Assembly: GCA_045807745.1 (NCBI GenBank)
Contig: JBJMGT010000018.1
Coordinates: 184,608 to 248,607, forward strand
From: QHXQ01 sp045807745
GTDB taxonomy: Bacteria; Acidobacteriota; Blastocatellia; Pyrinomonadales; Pyrinomonadaceae
Reading direction: 5' to 3'
Length of the DNA: 64,000 bases
Part shown: positions 43,901 through 51,296 of the stretch, piece after piece
Position numbering within the stretch: the stretch's first letter is position 1
How the letters are laid out: each line of letters starts with the position of its first letter
The notes under the pieces: generated by a model
Database searches by the model: none
Told to the model about the DNA's origin: nothing
Seen by the model: the letters and a program-made list of their open reading frames with translations, nothing else
Made by a program: the position numbers and the translations under genes

Positions 43901-44936
43901 CGGTGCGTTTGCCCGTGCGCGTCTGCAACATCCAGAGCCGCCCGCGCTCGATGGTGAACTCCACGTCCTGCATGTCGTGGTAGTGCTGCTCAAGCCGCTG
44001 CGTGATCTGATTGAACTGTTCGTAGACTTCCGGTAACTCCGCTTGCAATTGGCTGATCGGTTGCGGCGTCCGTATGCCGGCGACCACGTCTTCGCCCTGC
44101 GCGTTCAAGAGATACTCGCCGTAGAGCACCTTCTCGCCGGTCGAAGGGTTGCGCGTGAAGGCGACGCCCGTCCCCGAAGTTGCGCCCATGTTGCCGAAGA
44201 CCATGGCCTGCACGTTGACCGCCGTGCCGAGATCGTCGGCGATGCGATTGACGCGCCGATAATCGATGGCGCGGCGGCCCATCCACGAGTTGAAGACGGC
44301 GGCGACGGCGACGCGCAGTTGTTCGTAAGGGTCTTCGGGGATGGACGTGCCGCGCTGCTCGGCGAGAATGATCTGCTTCTCGGCGGCGATCACGTCGCGC
44401 AGTTGGTCGGGCGAAAGGTCTGTGTCGCGCCCGCCTTCGGTCTGCGCCTTGTAACGCTCCATCACGCGCTCGAATTTTTCATGCGCCACGCCCATCACGA
44501 TCTCGCCGAAGAGCGAGGCAAAGCGACGATAGGCGTCGAGCGCAAACCGCAGGTCGCCGGTCTGCGTGGCCAAACCTTGCACGGTCTGTTCGTTCAAGCC
44601 GAGATTCAGCACCGTGTCCATCATGCCCGGCATCGAGAAGGGCGCGCCCGAACGGACGGAGACGAGCAGCGGGTTCGCGGGATCGCCAAAGCCTTTGCCG
44701 GTCTGCTCTTCCAGTTTGCTGAGGCCCGCCGTGACCTGCTCCCACATGCCGTCGGGAAAATTTTTGTTGTTTTGATAGAAGGCGTTGCACGCTTCGGTCG
44801 TGACGATGAAACCGGGCGGGACGGGCAAGCCCGCGCGCGTCATCTCGCAGAGACCAGCGCCCTTGCCGCCCAGTAAATTTTTCGCGTCGCCGCTGCCGTC
44901 AGCAAAGAGGTAGACCCACTTGTGATCATTAGCCAT
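40977..44936 (-). CDS. ppdK: Pyruvate phosphate dikinase, interrupted by an intein
   Basis: The precursor has 1319 residues; removing a 420-residue intein leaves 899, the usual PPDK size. PPDK interconverts pyruvate, ATP and phosphate with PEP, AMP and PPi. The N-terminal ATP-grasp begins MANDHKWVYLFADGSGDAKN and has NLLGGKGAGLCEMTRAGLPV. The phosphohistidine domain would read GGMT-SHAAVVARGMGKSCVCG after splicing, with the catalytic His directly after the splice-site Ser. The C-terminal TIM barrel shows EGIGLCRTEHMFF and SFGTNDLTQTTFGLSRDDSG. The ATG at 44936 is chosen because the domain starts there and AAGGA lies upstream; a longer frame to 45080 has no support. Confidence 0.93.
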   Translation of the reverse strand: MANDHKWVYLFADGSGDAKNLLGGKGAGLCEMTRAGLPVPPGFIVTTEACNAFYQNNKNFPDGMWEQVTAGLSKLEEQTGKGFGDPANPLLVSVRSGAPFSMPGMMDTVLNLGLNEQTVQGLATQTGDLRFALDAYRRFASLFGEIVMGVAHEKFERVMERYKAQTEGGRDTDLSPDQLRDVIAAEKQIILAEQRGTSIPEDPYEQLRVAVAAVFNSWMGRRAIDYRRVNRIADDLGTAVNVQAMVFGNMGATSGTGVAFTRNPSTGEKVLYGEYLLNAQGEDVVAGIRTPQPISQLQAELPEVYEQFNQITQRLEQHYHDMQDVEFTIERGRLWMLQTRTGKRTGAAAVKVAVDMLHEGLIDKATALQRVTPDQLDQLLHPTVDPNADVVVLATGLPASPGAAQGQVVFNPDEAEELAQAGAKVILMRQETSPDDFHGMVAAQAIVTARGGMTCVAGETRILTERGLLTAEQVFKLIEQGTQLRILSFDSRRLQPVWRPIIAAGRKPSEVIAVAVSQTGRADKNVLRLTADHKMYVIQNRKLAKKRLAAVLADDDFLLVVDRIPALGESATSPDLAYVTGALLADGYIRLTRTKGAVTFIQKPTAEKAAFVSSVEQTFASSFGTPFSYVRGRETVSHLRGREIRGSVEDHICFRRAPAARLAEIRDNIGSWVLSLDETCLLKFLAGYADGDGCYSTESSAVRLQIVVARQKRALLEGLTLACLRLGIVPQITNNRDSFLLQITERVADILKHARRLNAEIPTRLYESKCLSVKALFADVVERVNYMGHIREGIKRNLMFGGEKIRRDVLALCEEEIHHEVAALLDAPLRSYRGRQVGAAEEALVYNFEVGAEAELDKNYVAFSSRLTPVLISNSHAAVVARGMGKSCVCGASMLNIDYGQQQCNVNGRVVTKGEWITVDGSTGRVFLGQVPTVQPVLGADFRELMTWADEFRRLRVRANADTPHDAKVARDFGAEGIGLCRTEHMFFGDERLAAMREMILSEGVGAREKALEKLLPLQRKDFVGIFQAMAGLPVTIRLLDPPLHEFLPNLEELLGELSELKMSLQRAEKISDMDRLLDQIADKRRLLNQVQRIHELNPMLGHRGCRLGIIYPEVTRMQTRAIFEAACQVQGEGMQVQPEIMVPLVSTAEELRRQSELIHEVAQQVLGEHGMALPYTVGTMIELPRAALTADKIAAHADFFSFGTNDLTQTTFGLSRDDSGRFLSKYVEDKIMPDDPFQVLDREGVGELVRTGTERGRQAKPGLKVGICGEHGGEPHSIAFCNEIGLDYVSCSPFRVPVARLAAAQASLEANNTAETDK
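42315..43574 (-). mobile_element. Intein with LAGLIDADG homing endonuclease in PPDK
   Basis: A 420-codon in-frame insertion (precursor residues 455-874). It starts with Cys1 (CVAGETRILTERGLL, block A), has block B with TxxH (NVLRLTADHKMYV), two LAGLIDADG motifs (YVTGALLADGYIRL and FLAGYADGDGCY) with both acidic residues kept, and a C-terminal block (LVYNFEVGAEAELDKNYVAF, then LTPVLISN) ending in Asn before the extein Ser. The usual block F His is Lys and the penultimate His is Ser. It sits between Thr and Ser of the GGMTSHAAV active-site loop. Homing at such a conserved site is typical of inteins. Confidence 0.92.
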
Positions 44937-45069
44937 AGCATGAATCCTTTGCGCGGGAAGATGTGTAGACTTAAGCCCCGGCTCGCTCGCTTGGTCTAGG
45001 GCGCACAGCTTATCTTGTGCAGGCGCATCTTGTGAAGCGCAGCGCGAGCGCAGACACAACATGATTGCC

Positions 45070-45099
45070 TTGACAGGCAACTGAACGCGTCAATATAGT
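45070..45099 (+). promoter_or_regulatory. Near-consensus promoter of the Cys-rich/selenoprotein/TlpA unit
   Basis: TTGACA (45070-45075) and TATAGT (45094-45099) with an 18-nt spacer. The expected start of transcription is about 45105-45107, only 5-7 nt before the ATG at 45112, so the first gene would have an almost leaderless message. Confidence 0.65.
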
Positions 45100-45111
45100 G
45101 CTTTAACAGAG

Positions 45112-45489
45112 ATGGCGAGGCGTAGCAAAGCAGTTGTCCTATTAGTTGTGCTAAGCATCAGTGTGCTGGCCGGCATGCCGCTGCACGCTGAGCAGAAGTG
45201 TCATCTGCCCGGCATGGCCGACTGCTGCGCCGTTGCCCGGCAACAGGCGCGCACGCCGCAAATCTCAGCCGCGCGCCTGTGCTGTGCGCTCAACTGCACG
45301 CTGCCCGGCACCGAAGGGCCGACCGCTACACAGAGCTTGCCGCAGTTCGTCGCCGTCACACCGCATCAGGGACTCATGCCAACGGCGGCGGTGACACAAG
45401 CTTTAATGTCGCTACCGCATAGCCTGACGCCAAGTCGGCTCTCGCATGCTCCACCTGCCTACATAAGACATCTCGCACTCCTGATCTAG
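45112..45489 (+). CDS. Small exported cysteine-rich protein
   Basis: A 125-residue protein with a signal peptide (VVLLVVLSISVLAGMPLHA). The mature N-terminal part has seven cysteines in a short span: EQKCHLPGMADCCAV, then ARLCCALNCTLPG. The CC and CxxxxxxCC spacing with His and Met nearby suggests metal binding or disulfide chemistry. The C-terminal half has no cysteine and low complexity. I do not recognise a family. It is the first gene after a strong promoter and is followed by the HMA-barrel and TlpA genes, so a role in metal handling is a reasonable inference. Confidence 0.6.
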   Translation: MARRSKAVVLLVVLSISVLAGMPLHAEQKCHLPGMADCCAVARQQARTPQISAARLCCALNCTLPGTEGPTATQSLPQFVAVTPHQGLMPTAAVTQALMSLPHSLTPSRLSHAPPAYIRHLALLI

Positions 45490-45628
45490 CGACAGCCGGG
45501 CCGTAGTGTGTCTACTTGCACTGTAGACCACGCTTGCTGTCATAAAACGCGCGCCCCTGTGCCCCTGTTTAGCAGAGCGCGGCGCGTGCGGGCATCGTCT
45601 GTCGGTTTTAGCTTAAGGAGCGCTAGTG

Positions 45629-47110
45629 ATGCAGAGAAAAACTTTATTGGCCGTCGTCGGGCTGGTGCTGCTGTTCGGCAGCGCGAGCAGTTCGCGGGCC
45701 GAGGTGCGGCGCGTGCAGATGCACATCGCAGGTTATCTGTGCGGCAATTGAGTGTACAACATTCAGAAGGCCGTGAGCCGTCTGGCATTCGCACCAAAAT
45801 TGAAAGAGATCGAGATCACAGACATCACTAAAGGCATCGGTATTTTTACGCCGAAGCCGGACAAGCCGGTCTCGTTCGCCGTCTTACAAACCGCGTTGAA
45901 GCAGGCCGGGTACACACTCGACACGGCGGACTTGAACGTCGCAGGCGTGCTCGCGCACGACGGCGCGGGCTGGTGGCTGGTCGTCGAGTCGTCGGGGCAA
46001 CGATTTGCGCTCGCAGGCGCGGCGCTCGATAAGTTGCTGGTCGGCTTCGCGCCAGCAACGCGCGTCCAACTTGTTGGCGACTGGCAGACTGTGGGCAAGG
46101 GTGCAACGGCGCGTGAGGTCATCACACCGCGCGAGTTGAAGCAAGCAGCAAGCACGAACAAAGCGGCAACCGTCAGCGCCACGCGCGGCGGCGCACTGTC
46201 TGCGGTCAGCTTCATGCGCGCAAGTTATGAGCCTGCGTCTGCGCCCTTACCTGCTAGTGCCACCGACAGTGCAGTCGCAGCGGCGGCCGCGCCGATCCGC
46301 ACGACGAGTCCGGGCTTGACTGTTTATAAAGGAGGCGCGGTTATTCCGCGCCTCAGTTTTGTGCGGCAACACCTCGGCGCGTTGACAGTCAACCGGCAAG
46401 TCTTAAACTTGAGCGTCACCTACACGCCGACGAGTACATTGCAGCTTGAGGCGGACGTGCCGTTCGCGCGCACAGCCTACGACGACCGCGTAACATCCGG
46501 TGCGGGCGCGGGCTTCGGCAACCTCACGCTGTGGGGCAAGTATCGCTTCTATCGCAAGGTGAAAACTTACGGCGACCGGCAAGCGGCGGTGCGCTTCGGG
46601 TTTGAATTACCGACAGGTAAGAAGACCGCGCCGAGCGGGCAGCAACTGAATGCGCCGGCCTTCGTCCGGCAACAACTTACGTCCATCAACGGCGGCTTAG
46701 CGCCCGCTATCGATCTGGCTTACTCGCAAGCGATCAAGCGCTTCGTCTTTGGCGGTAACGTCGCCGGCACACTGCGCACAGAGCGCGCCGGCTTTCGCAC
46801 CGGGCACGAGTTGCGCGTGAACACGGACGCGGAGTTGGTCATCTTCCCGCTCAAGTATCGTCGCCCCGTGCGCGAACTCTTCGCCAGTCTGGAGACGACT
46901 TTTGTGCACAGAGGCGTGGGGCGGGTTGACGGGCGAACGGTGGCCGACAGCAAATCAACTGAATACTATCTCGCGCCGGGCTTGCAGTACGTGGCGACGC
47001 CGCAGCTTGTCGTCGAAGGGAGCGTCCAACTCCCCGTCATACGTCACACGGGGGCGCAAGTGCTGCGCACGGAGCGCAACGTCCTCGTCGCGCTCCACTA
47101 TCTTTTCTGA
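45629..47110 (+). CDS. Candidate selenoprotein: HMA domain (CxxU) fused to an outer-membrane beta-barrel
   Basis: Read with UGA at 45749-45751 as Sec, the protein has 493 residues. The ATG at 45629 has AAGGAG about 9 nt upstream and a signal peptide (LLAVVGLVLLFGSAS). Residues 25-105 resemble a heavy-metal-associated domain in which RRVQMHIAGYLCGN-U-VYNIQKAVSRL gives C38-x-x-U41 where the family has CxxC. After a middle beta domain (GWWLVVESSGQRFALAG) and an Ala-rich linker, residues from about 245 to the end form a transporter-like beta-barrel finishing in Phe. The frame is open on both sides of the UGA and coding quality does not change. A SECIS-like hairpin follows. The alternative is a nonsense mutation with restart at GTG 45752, which would lack a signal peptide. 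Confidence 0.7.
45749..45784 (+). promoter_or_regulatory. In-frame UGA with downstream SECIS-like hairpin
   Basis: Counting the U of UGA (45749) as +1, a hairpin of CAGAAGGC (45764-45771) and GCCGTCTG (45777-45784) forms seven pairs with one A-G mismatch. The loop CGUGA has G at +25 and U at +26. In E. coli fdhF the key loop G and U are at +23 and +24, so size and distance are close to a known bacterial SECIS. Confidence 0.6.
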
Positions 47111-47120
47111 GGGCGGCGGC

Positions 47121-47606
47121 ATGAAACGAATTCTCTTAATCAGCGCCCTACTTGCTTGGCCACTGACTGCGTTGGGGCAGGAGCAGCGCGCGCCTGCGCT
47201 GGCACTCAAAGACTTGCGGGGGCGCACGGTGCGGCTCGACAGTTACAAAGGCAAGGTCGTGCTCGTGAACTTCTGGGCGACTTGGTGTCCGCCGTGTCGC
47301 GCCGAGATGCCTGCTCTCATCCGTTGGCAGCGGCGCTACCGGCGGCGCGGGCTGCAAGTGCTCGGCGTCACCTATCCGCCAACTGAGCGTGCGGCCACGC
47401 GTCGGTTTGCGCGGCGACTGAGACTCAACTACCCGGTGCTCGTCGGCACGCGCGCGACGAAAGCGCTCTTCGATGCGGGCGAGACGCTGCCGTTGACCGT
47501 CATAATTGATCGGCAAGGCAATGTGCACGCGCTGATTCAAGGCATCATGTTGCCGGAAGAGTTCGCGGCGCAAGTTAAGCCGCTCATCGAGTCACGCGTC
47601 CAGTGA
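47121..47606 (+). CDS. TlpA/ResA-type exported thiol-disulfide oxidoreductase
   Basis: A 161-residue thioredoxin-fold protein with a signal peptide (LLISALLAWPLTALG). The active site is WATWCPPCRAEM (C56, C59), followed by VLGVTYPP and the cis-proline segment LPLTVIIDRQGNV, as in TlpA/ResA. It starts 10 nt after the stop codon of the HMA-barrel gene; longer in-frame readings enter that gene and have no signal peptide. It probably acts on disulfides, or on the selenenylsulfide, of the upstream exported proteins. Confidence 0.9.
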   Translation: MKRILLISALLAWPLTALGQEQRAPALALKDLRGRTVRLDSYKGKVVLVNFWATWCPPCRAEMPALIRWQRRYRRRGLQVLGVTYPPTERAATRRFARRLRLNYPVLVGTRATKALFDAGETLPLTVIIDRQGNVHALIQGIMLPEEFAAQVKPLIESRVQ

Positions 47607-47688
47607 CGATGACGCCGCGGCCGGGCTGATTCGTAATCAAGCTTGGGCGCGAAGACTCACTGCCCATCAAACTTAACCAAGCGCGGAC

Positions 47689-48537
47689 TCATAACTCGTC
47701 GAACAATGTCGCGATGCGGGCCGCGAGTTGTTCCGGCCAAGACCAGCCGTGCGCCTGCGCCAATGCCGCGCACACCTGCCGCGTCAATTCAATCGCGCGC
47801 ACAAACGATTGGCGCAGGCTCGCTTCGTCAGCGCCGGGGATGAGCGCGTTAAGCTGCGCTAAGCGTTCCGGCGCGAGCGCTTGTTCGATGTCAACGGCGG
47901 CCGAGGTGCTGCGCAGGCGCGCGGTCGCGCCGGCCTCCATGCGCAGGAGCGCCAACAGGTTGCCGATGATGATGAAGTTGAGATCGAAGCGCGCAGCCCA
48001 CAGTTGATTGCGCCGCAGCTTGCTGTAGGTGCGCAGCAGGTAGTACCACACGTCGCCCGCCACTTGCTCGAAGGCGCGCGCCGGGTCGGGCGGCCCAAGC
48101 GCTTGCCCGACCAACTTCGCCGCGCACGCGCTGATGCGCCCGCCCGTCGCGTCGTGCTTGACCATCGCCGCGACGCTCGCCGGCGCGTTCGGCCACGTAA
48201 GCATGACTTCGATGGCTGACTCGCGATGAAAGGCGAAATCGACGCGCAGCGGCAGTGGCTCGGTGTCGTAGACCGTCCAAGGGTGACCGATACCGCCGAT
48301 GTATGCGAGCAACAACTGGCCAAACTGCGTGGCCCAACTTTGCCAGTCGCGCTCAAACTCTGCGTAGTCCGCATCGCGTATGAAGAGCGCGAGGTCTATG
48401 TCCGACCACTCGTCCGCGCGCGCCTCGCTCGTCGAGCCATAATCCACGACGCCGACGATCCGTCGGTCAGCGGCGGCCGCGTCTACTATGCGCCGCAACA
48501 ACGCCGCCTGTGGCGCATTGTTATTCATCGAACTCAT
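47689..48537 (-). CDS. Nucleotidyltransferase, lincosamide/aminoglycoside adenylyltransferase-like
   Basis: A 282-residue protein with the pol-beta-type nucleotidyltransferase motif GVVDYGSTSEARADEWSDID (GSxx...D-x-D) followed by LALF, near residues 29-52, and a third acidic residue in LRVDFAFH. An all-helical C-terminal domain follows. Length and layout resemble the Lnu/AadS group that adenylates antibiotics, but environmental members often have unknown substrates. Resistance should not be assumed. It is 11 nt downstream of the MBL-fold gene, so both are likely co-transcribed. Confidence 0.75.
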   Translation of the reverse strand: MSSMNNNAPQAALLRRIVDAAAADRRIVGVVDYGSTSEARADEWSDIDLALFIRDADYAEFERDWQSWATQFGQLLLAYIGGIGHPWTVYDTEPLPLRVDFAFHRESAIEVMLTWPNAPASVAAMVKHDATGGRISACAAKLVGQALGPPDPARAFEQVAGDVWYYLLRTYSKLRRNQLWAARFDLNFIIIGNLLALLRMEAGATARLRSTSAAVDIEQALAPERLAQLNALIPGADEASLRQSFVRAIELTRQVCAALAQAHGWSWPEQLAARIATLFDEL

Positions 48538-48548
48538 TCGTCGCGCCG

Positions 48549-49457
48549 TCAGTCTTCAGGCATACGCCACGTCTGCCCGGTCTGCGTGAGCGCGACGCGC
48601 CAACGCTCGCGCCCGGCCGCCAGCAACAGACGTTTGATGGGTTCGCCCACCGGCTCGCGGCTCAGGCGGAAGGTTGAATGATGCATCGGCATGATGTAGG
48701 TAGCATTCATCTCGCGCGCCATCGTCCAAGCCTGTTCGGGGTTCGCGTGCGCGAAGATGTACGGGTCGTAAGCACCGATGGGTAACATTGCGAGCACGAC
48801 GTTCGCGCGTGGCCGCAGCCGCGCGAAGGCGCGCGTGTAGGCCGTGTCGCCGCCGAAGACGAGCGCGCGCCCGCGCTTCTCGATCAGGAAGCCGCCGTAG
48901 CCACGTTGCCGGTCGGTTAATTTGCGTGCGCCCCAGTGATTGACTTCGATGGCTTCAATGCGCGCGTCACCTATCTCAACCGCGTCGCCCCACGCAAGCG
49001 CGCTCTTGCGTTGGAAGCGGCGCACTAGGTCGCGGTTGCCGCGTTGGACGACGGCGTGCGTGGCGCGCGGCAACTGTCGCAACGTGCCGAGGTCGCAGTG
49101 ATCCATGTGCGCGTGCGAGACGAGCACGGCGTCGAGCGCGGGCAACTCGCGCGCCGTGAGTGCCGGTCGCACAAGCCGGCGCGGGCCGACGGTCAAAGCC
49201 GGCCCGACCTGTACGCCGATGCGCGGACGCAAGGCCGGGTCGGTCAAGAGCCATGTGCCGTAGAAGTTGATCAACACGGTCGCATGACCGAGCCACGCGA
49301 TGGTCAACTCGTCATCCGACCAACTGGCCGGTGCGGGCTTGTGCGGTGCGGGCGCGAGCGGCGTGTGCCGCTCCGCCAGCCTGTCCGCCACGAACTTGCG
49401 CCCGAATCGGCGCGCGTAGCCCGCGTAAGTGCGTAGATTAGCTAATGATGATTGCAT
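48549..49457 (-). CDS. Metallo-beta-lactamase-fold hydrolase (NAPE-PLD/UlaG-like)
   Basis: A 302-residue MBL-fold protein. The metal site is LVSHAHMDHCDL (H115, H117, D119, H120), with WLGHATVLINFYGTWLLTDP before it as in the UlaG/NAPE-PLD/RomA group. Later ligands are in EVNHWGARK, FGGDTAYT and MPMHHSTF. These enzymes hydrolyse phosphodiester or lactone bonds; the substrate is not known. There is no signal peptide. It is divergent from the hutF gene. Confidence 0.85.
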   Translation of the reverse strand: MQSSLANLRTYAGYARRFGRKFVADRLAERHTPLAPAPHKPAPASWSDDELTIAWLGHATVLINFYGTWLLTDPALRPRIGVQVGPALTVGPRRLVRPALTARELPALDAVLVSHAHMDHCDLGTLRQLPRATHAVVQRGNRDLVRRFQRKSALAWGDAVEIGDARIEAIEVNHWGARKLTDRQRGYGGFLIEKRGRALVFGGDTAYTRAFARLRPRANVVLAMLPIGAYDPYIFAHANPEQAWTMAREMNATYIMPMHHSTFRLSREPVGEPIKRLLLAAGRERWRVALTQTGQTWRMPED

Positions 49458-49529
49458 AAGTTTTCATTAGATGCCGCGCCCGCGCGAAACGATGAATGAA
49501 AAGCTTGAATGGGCTAAACTGCACAGACT

Positions 49530-51002
49530 GTGCAACGAGACGAAGAACTGCTTACGGCGTGGTTGCCGGAACTGCTCTACGCGGACGGGCGCTTCGCGCG
49601 CGGGCTGGCGCTGGTCGTGGACGGCGCGGGCCGCATTGAGCACATCGCCCGCGCTGATCAAATATTGCCGGCGCGCATCATACGCTTGCCCGGCCGCGCC
49701 CTGTTGCCCGGTCTTGTCAACGCGCACTCGCACAGCTTCCAGCGCGTCATACGCGGGCGCACGGAGCATCGCGCCGCCGCGCGCGATTCGTTCTGGACGT
49801 GGCGCGCGCAGATGTACGCGGCCGCCGCGCGGCTCACGCCGGAGGACATGTACGACGCCGCGCGTATGGCTTTCCTTGAAATGGCGCTCACAGGTATCAC
49901 CGCCGTCGGCGAGTTTCATTACCTGCACCACGCGCCCGACGGGACGCCTTACGCCGATCCCAACCTGCTCGCGCATCAAGTCGTTCGCGCCGCGCAAGAT
50001 GTCGGCTTGCGCATCGCACTGTTGCGCGTCGCTTACGCGCGCTCCGGCGTCGGGACGCCGCCCAATCCGCAGCAAGCACGCTTCATCGAAGCCGAGCCGG
50101 AAATATACCTTCGCAACACCGAAGCGCTGATAGCCGATTTGACGCGGGCAGAGATTGGTGGACTGGAACACACACGCCGGGCATGGGTTGGTGTCGCGCC
50201 GCACAGCATTCGCGCCGTCCCAGTGGACTATCTCATCCACGCGAGCAACTTCGCCATCAAGCACGGTCTCCCCGTCCACATGCATATAGCCGAGCAACCC
50301 GCAGACCTCACGGCTTGGTTGCAGGAGACTGGCTGTTCGCCGCTGATGTGGCTCGGCAGTGAAGGCATGCTCGGGCCACACTTCACGGCCGTCCACGCCA
50401 TTCACTTCGAGCCACGGCTCAAAGCAGGAGACCTGCAATATCTGAGAAAGACTGGGGCTAGCATCTGTGCCTGCCCGACGACCGAGCGCAACCTCGGTGA
50501 TGGCATCATCCCTGCCGATCTATATTTCGCGGCCGGCGTGCCCATCGCGCTCGGCACAGATAGCCACGCGCAGATCGATCTGCTCGAAGACGCGCGCGAG
50601 CTTGAATACCATCTACGGCTGCAAAAACTCGAACGTGCAGTGCTTGATCCTATGCGTGCAGGTGCAGATGAAAGTGTTGAAACTGACGGCGCGCAACTGG
50701 CCGGTCTCGCCGCACGCCTGTTTGATTGTGCCACGACCAACGGCGCGCGCAGCATCGCCGCACCGGGCGGCACGCTTGCCGTCGGGCGCACCGCAGACTT
50801 CTTCACCGTCGATTTAAACGATCCATCGATCGCGGGCGCGCAGGCACAAGACCTGCTGCCGGCCGTCGTCTTCGCGCTCACGCGTGCGGCCGTCAGTGAG
50901 GTCGTAGTCGGCGGGCAGTTGATCGTGCAGAGTGGACAGCACGCCGCCCAAGAGGAGATTATTGAGCGCTTCAAAGCCTTGCAGACCCGGCTGTGGGCGT
51001 GA
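49530..51002 (+). CDS. hutF: Formimidoylglutamate deiminase
   Basis: A 490-residue amidohydrolase of the histidine degradation branch that turns N-formimidoyl-L-glutamate into N-formyl-L-glutamate and ammonia. Metal ligands H66 and H68 are in LPGLVNAHSHSFQR, the third His is in PVHMHIAEQP, and GTDSHAQIDLLEDAREL carries the metal-binding Asp. AWVGVAPHSIRAVP is a HutF hallmark. The start is GTG with few candidates nearby. Other hut genes are not in the window. Confidence 0.92.
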   Translation: MQRDEELLTAWLPELLYADGRFARGLALVVDGAGRIEHIARADQILPARIIRLPGRALLPGLVNAHSHSFQRVIRGRTEHRAAARDSFWTWRAQMYAAAARLTPEDMYDAARMAFLEMALTGITAVGEFHYLHHAPDGTPYADPNLLAHQVVRAAQDVGLRIALLRVAYARSGVGTPPNPQQARFIEAEPEIYLRNTEALIADLTRAEIGGLEHTRRAWVGVAPHSIRAVPVDYLIHASNFAIKHGLPVHMHIAEQPADLTAWLQETGCSPLMWLGSEGMLGPHFTAVHAIHFEPRLKAGDLQYLRKTGASICACPTTERNLGDGIIPADLYFAAGVPIALGTDSHAQIDLLEDARELEYHLRLQKLERAVLDPMRAGADESVETDGAQLAGLAARLFDCATTNGARSIAAPGGTLAVGRTADFFTVDLNDPSIAGAQAQDLLPAVVFALTRAAVSEVVVGGQLIVQSGQHAAQEEIIERFKALQTRLWA

Positions 51003-51035
51003 TGCCGAGCTTAACTTGCCTCACAGGAGATTACG

Positions 51036-51287
51036 ATGACTAACGAAGAGATGCAGAACATCATCGAGTTCATGATCCAGCGACAAGAAGTTTTTTCCGC
51101 CAACTTGGAGCGGCTTGAAGCCCATCAGGAACGGTTGCAAGCCAGTCTGGAGCAAACGCAAGCACAGCTTGCTGGCCTAGCGACGATTGTCGGGCAGATC
51201 GCCGAAGCACAAAGGCAGACACAGAATGATCTATCGCTGCTGTCCAAGATCGTAACGGGGCTGGTAGAACGTAACGGGCAAGGGTGA
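51036..51287 (+). CDS. Small coiled-coil protein
   Basis: An 83-residue protein made almost entirely of one amphipathic coiled coil (residues 5-75), with Gln-rich heptads (ERLEAHQERLQASLEQTQ). There is no signal or membrane segment. AGGAG lies upstream of the ATG. It sits 34 nt after hutF and 9 nt before the argE-like gene, so it is in the same run. Similar short coiled-coil proteins are widespread and usually have no assigned role. Confidence 0.65.
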   Translation: MTNEEMQNIIEFMIQRQEVFSANLERLEAHQERLQASLEQTQAQLAGLATIVGQIAEAQRQTQNDLSLLSKIVTGLVERNGQG

Positions 51288-51296
51288 CGACGCGGC

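Noticed and set aside
44937..45080. N-terminal extension of PPDK
   Set aside because: The 48 extra residues have no similarity to PPDK and run across the promoter of the divergent gene; the ATG at 44936 begins the known domain.
45749..45751. Reading the UGA as a plain nonsense mutation that makes a pseudogene
   Set aside because: The stop falls exactly on a conserved Cys position, both sides keep coding character, and a SECIS-like hairpin lies at the right distance. It is kept only as the alternative explanation.
47689..48537. Calling the nucleotidyltransferase an antibiotic-resistance gene
   Set aside because: The motif supports nucleotide transfer only; the substrate cannot be told from sequence.
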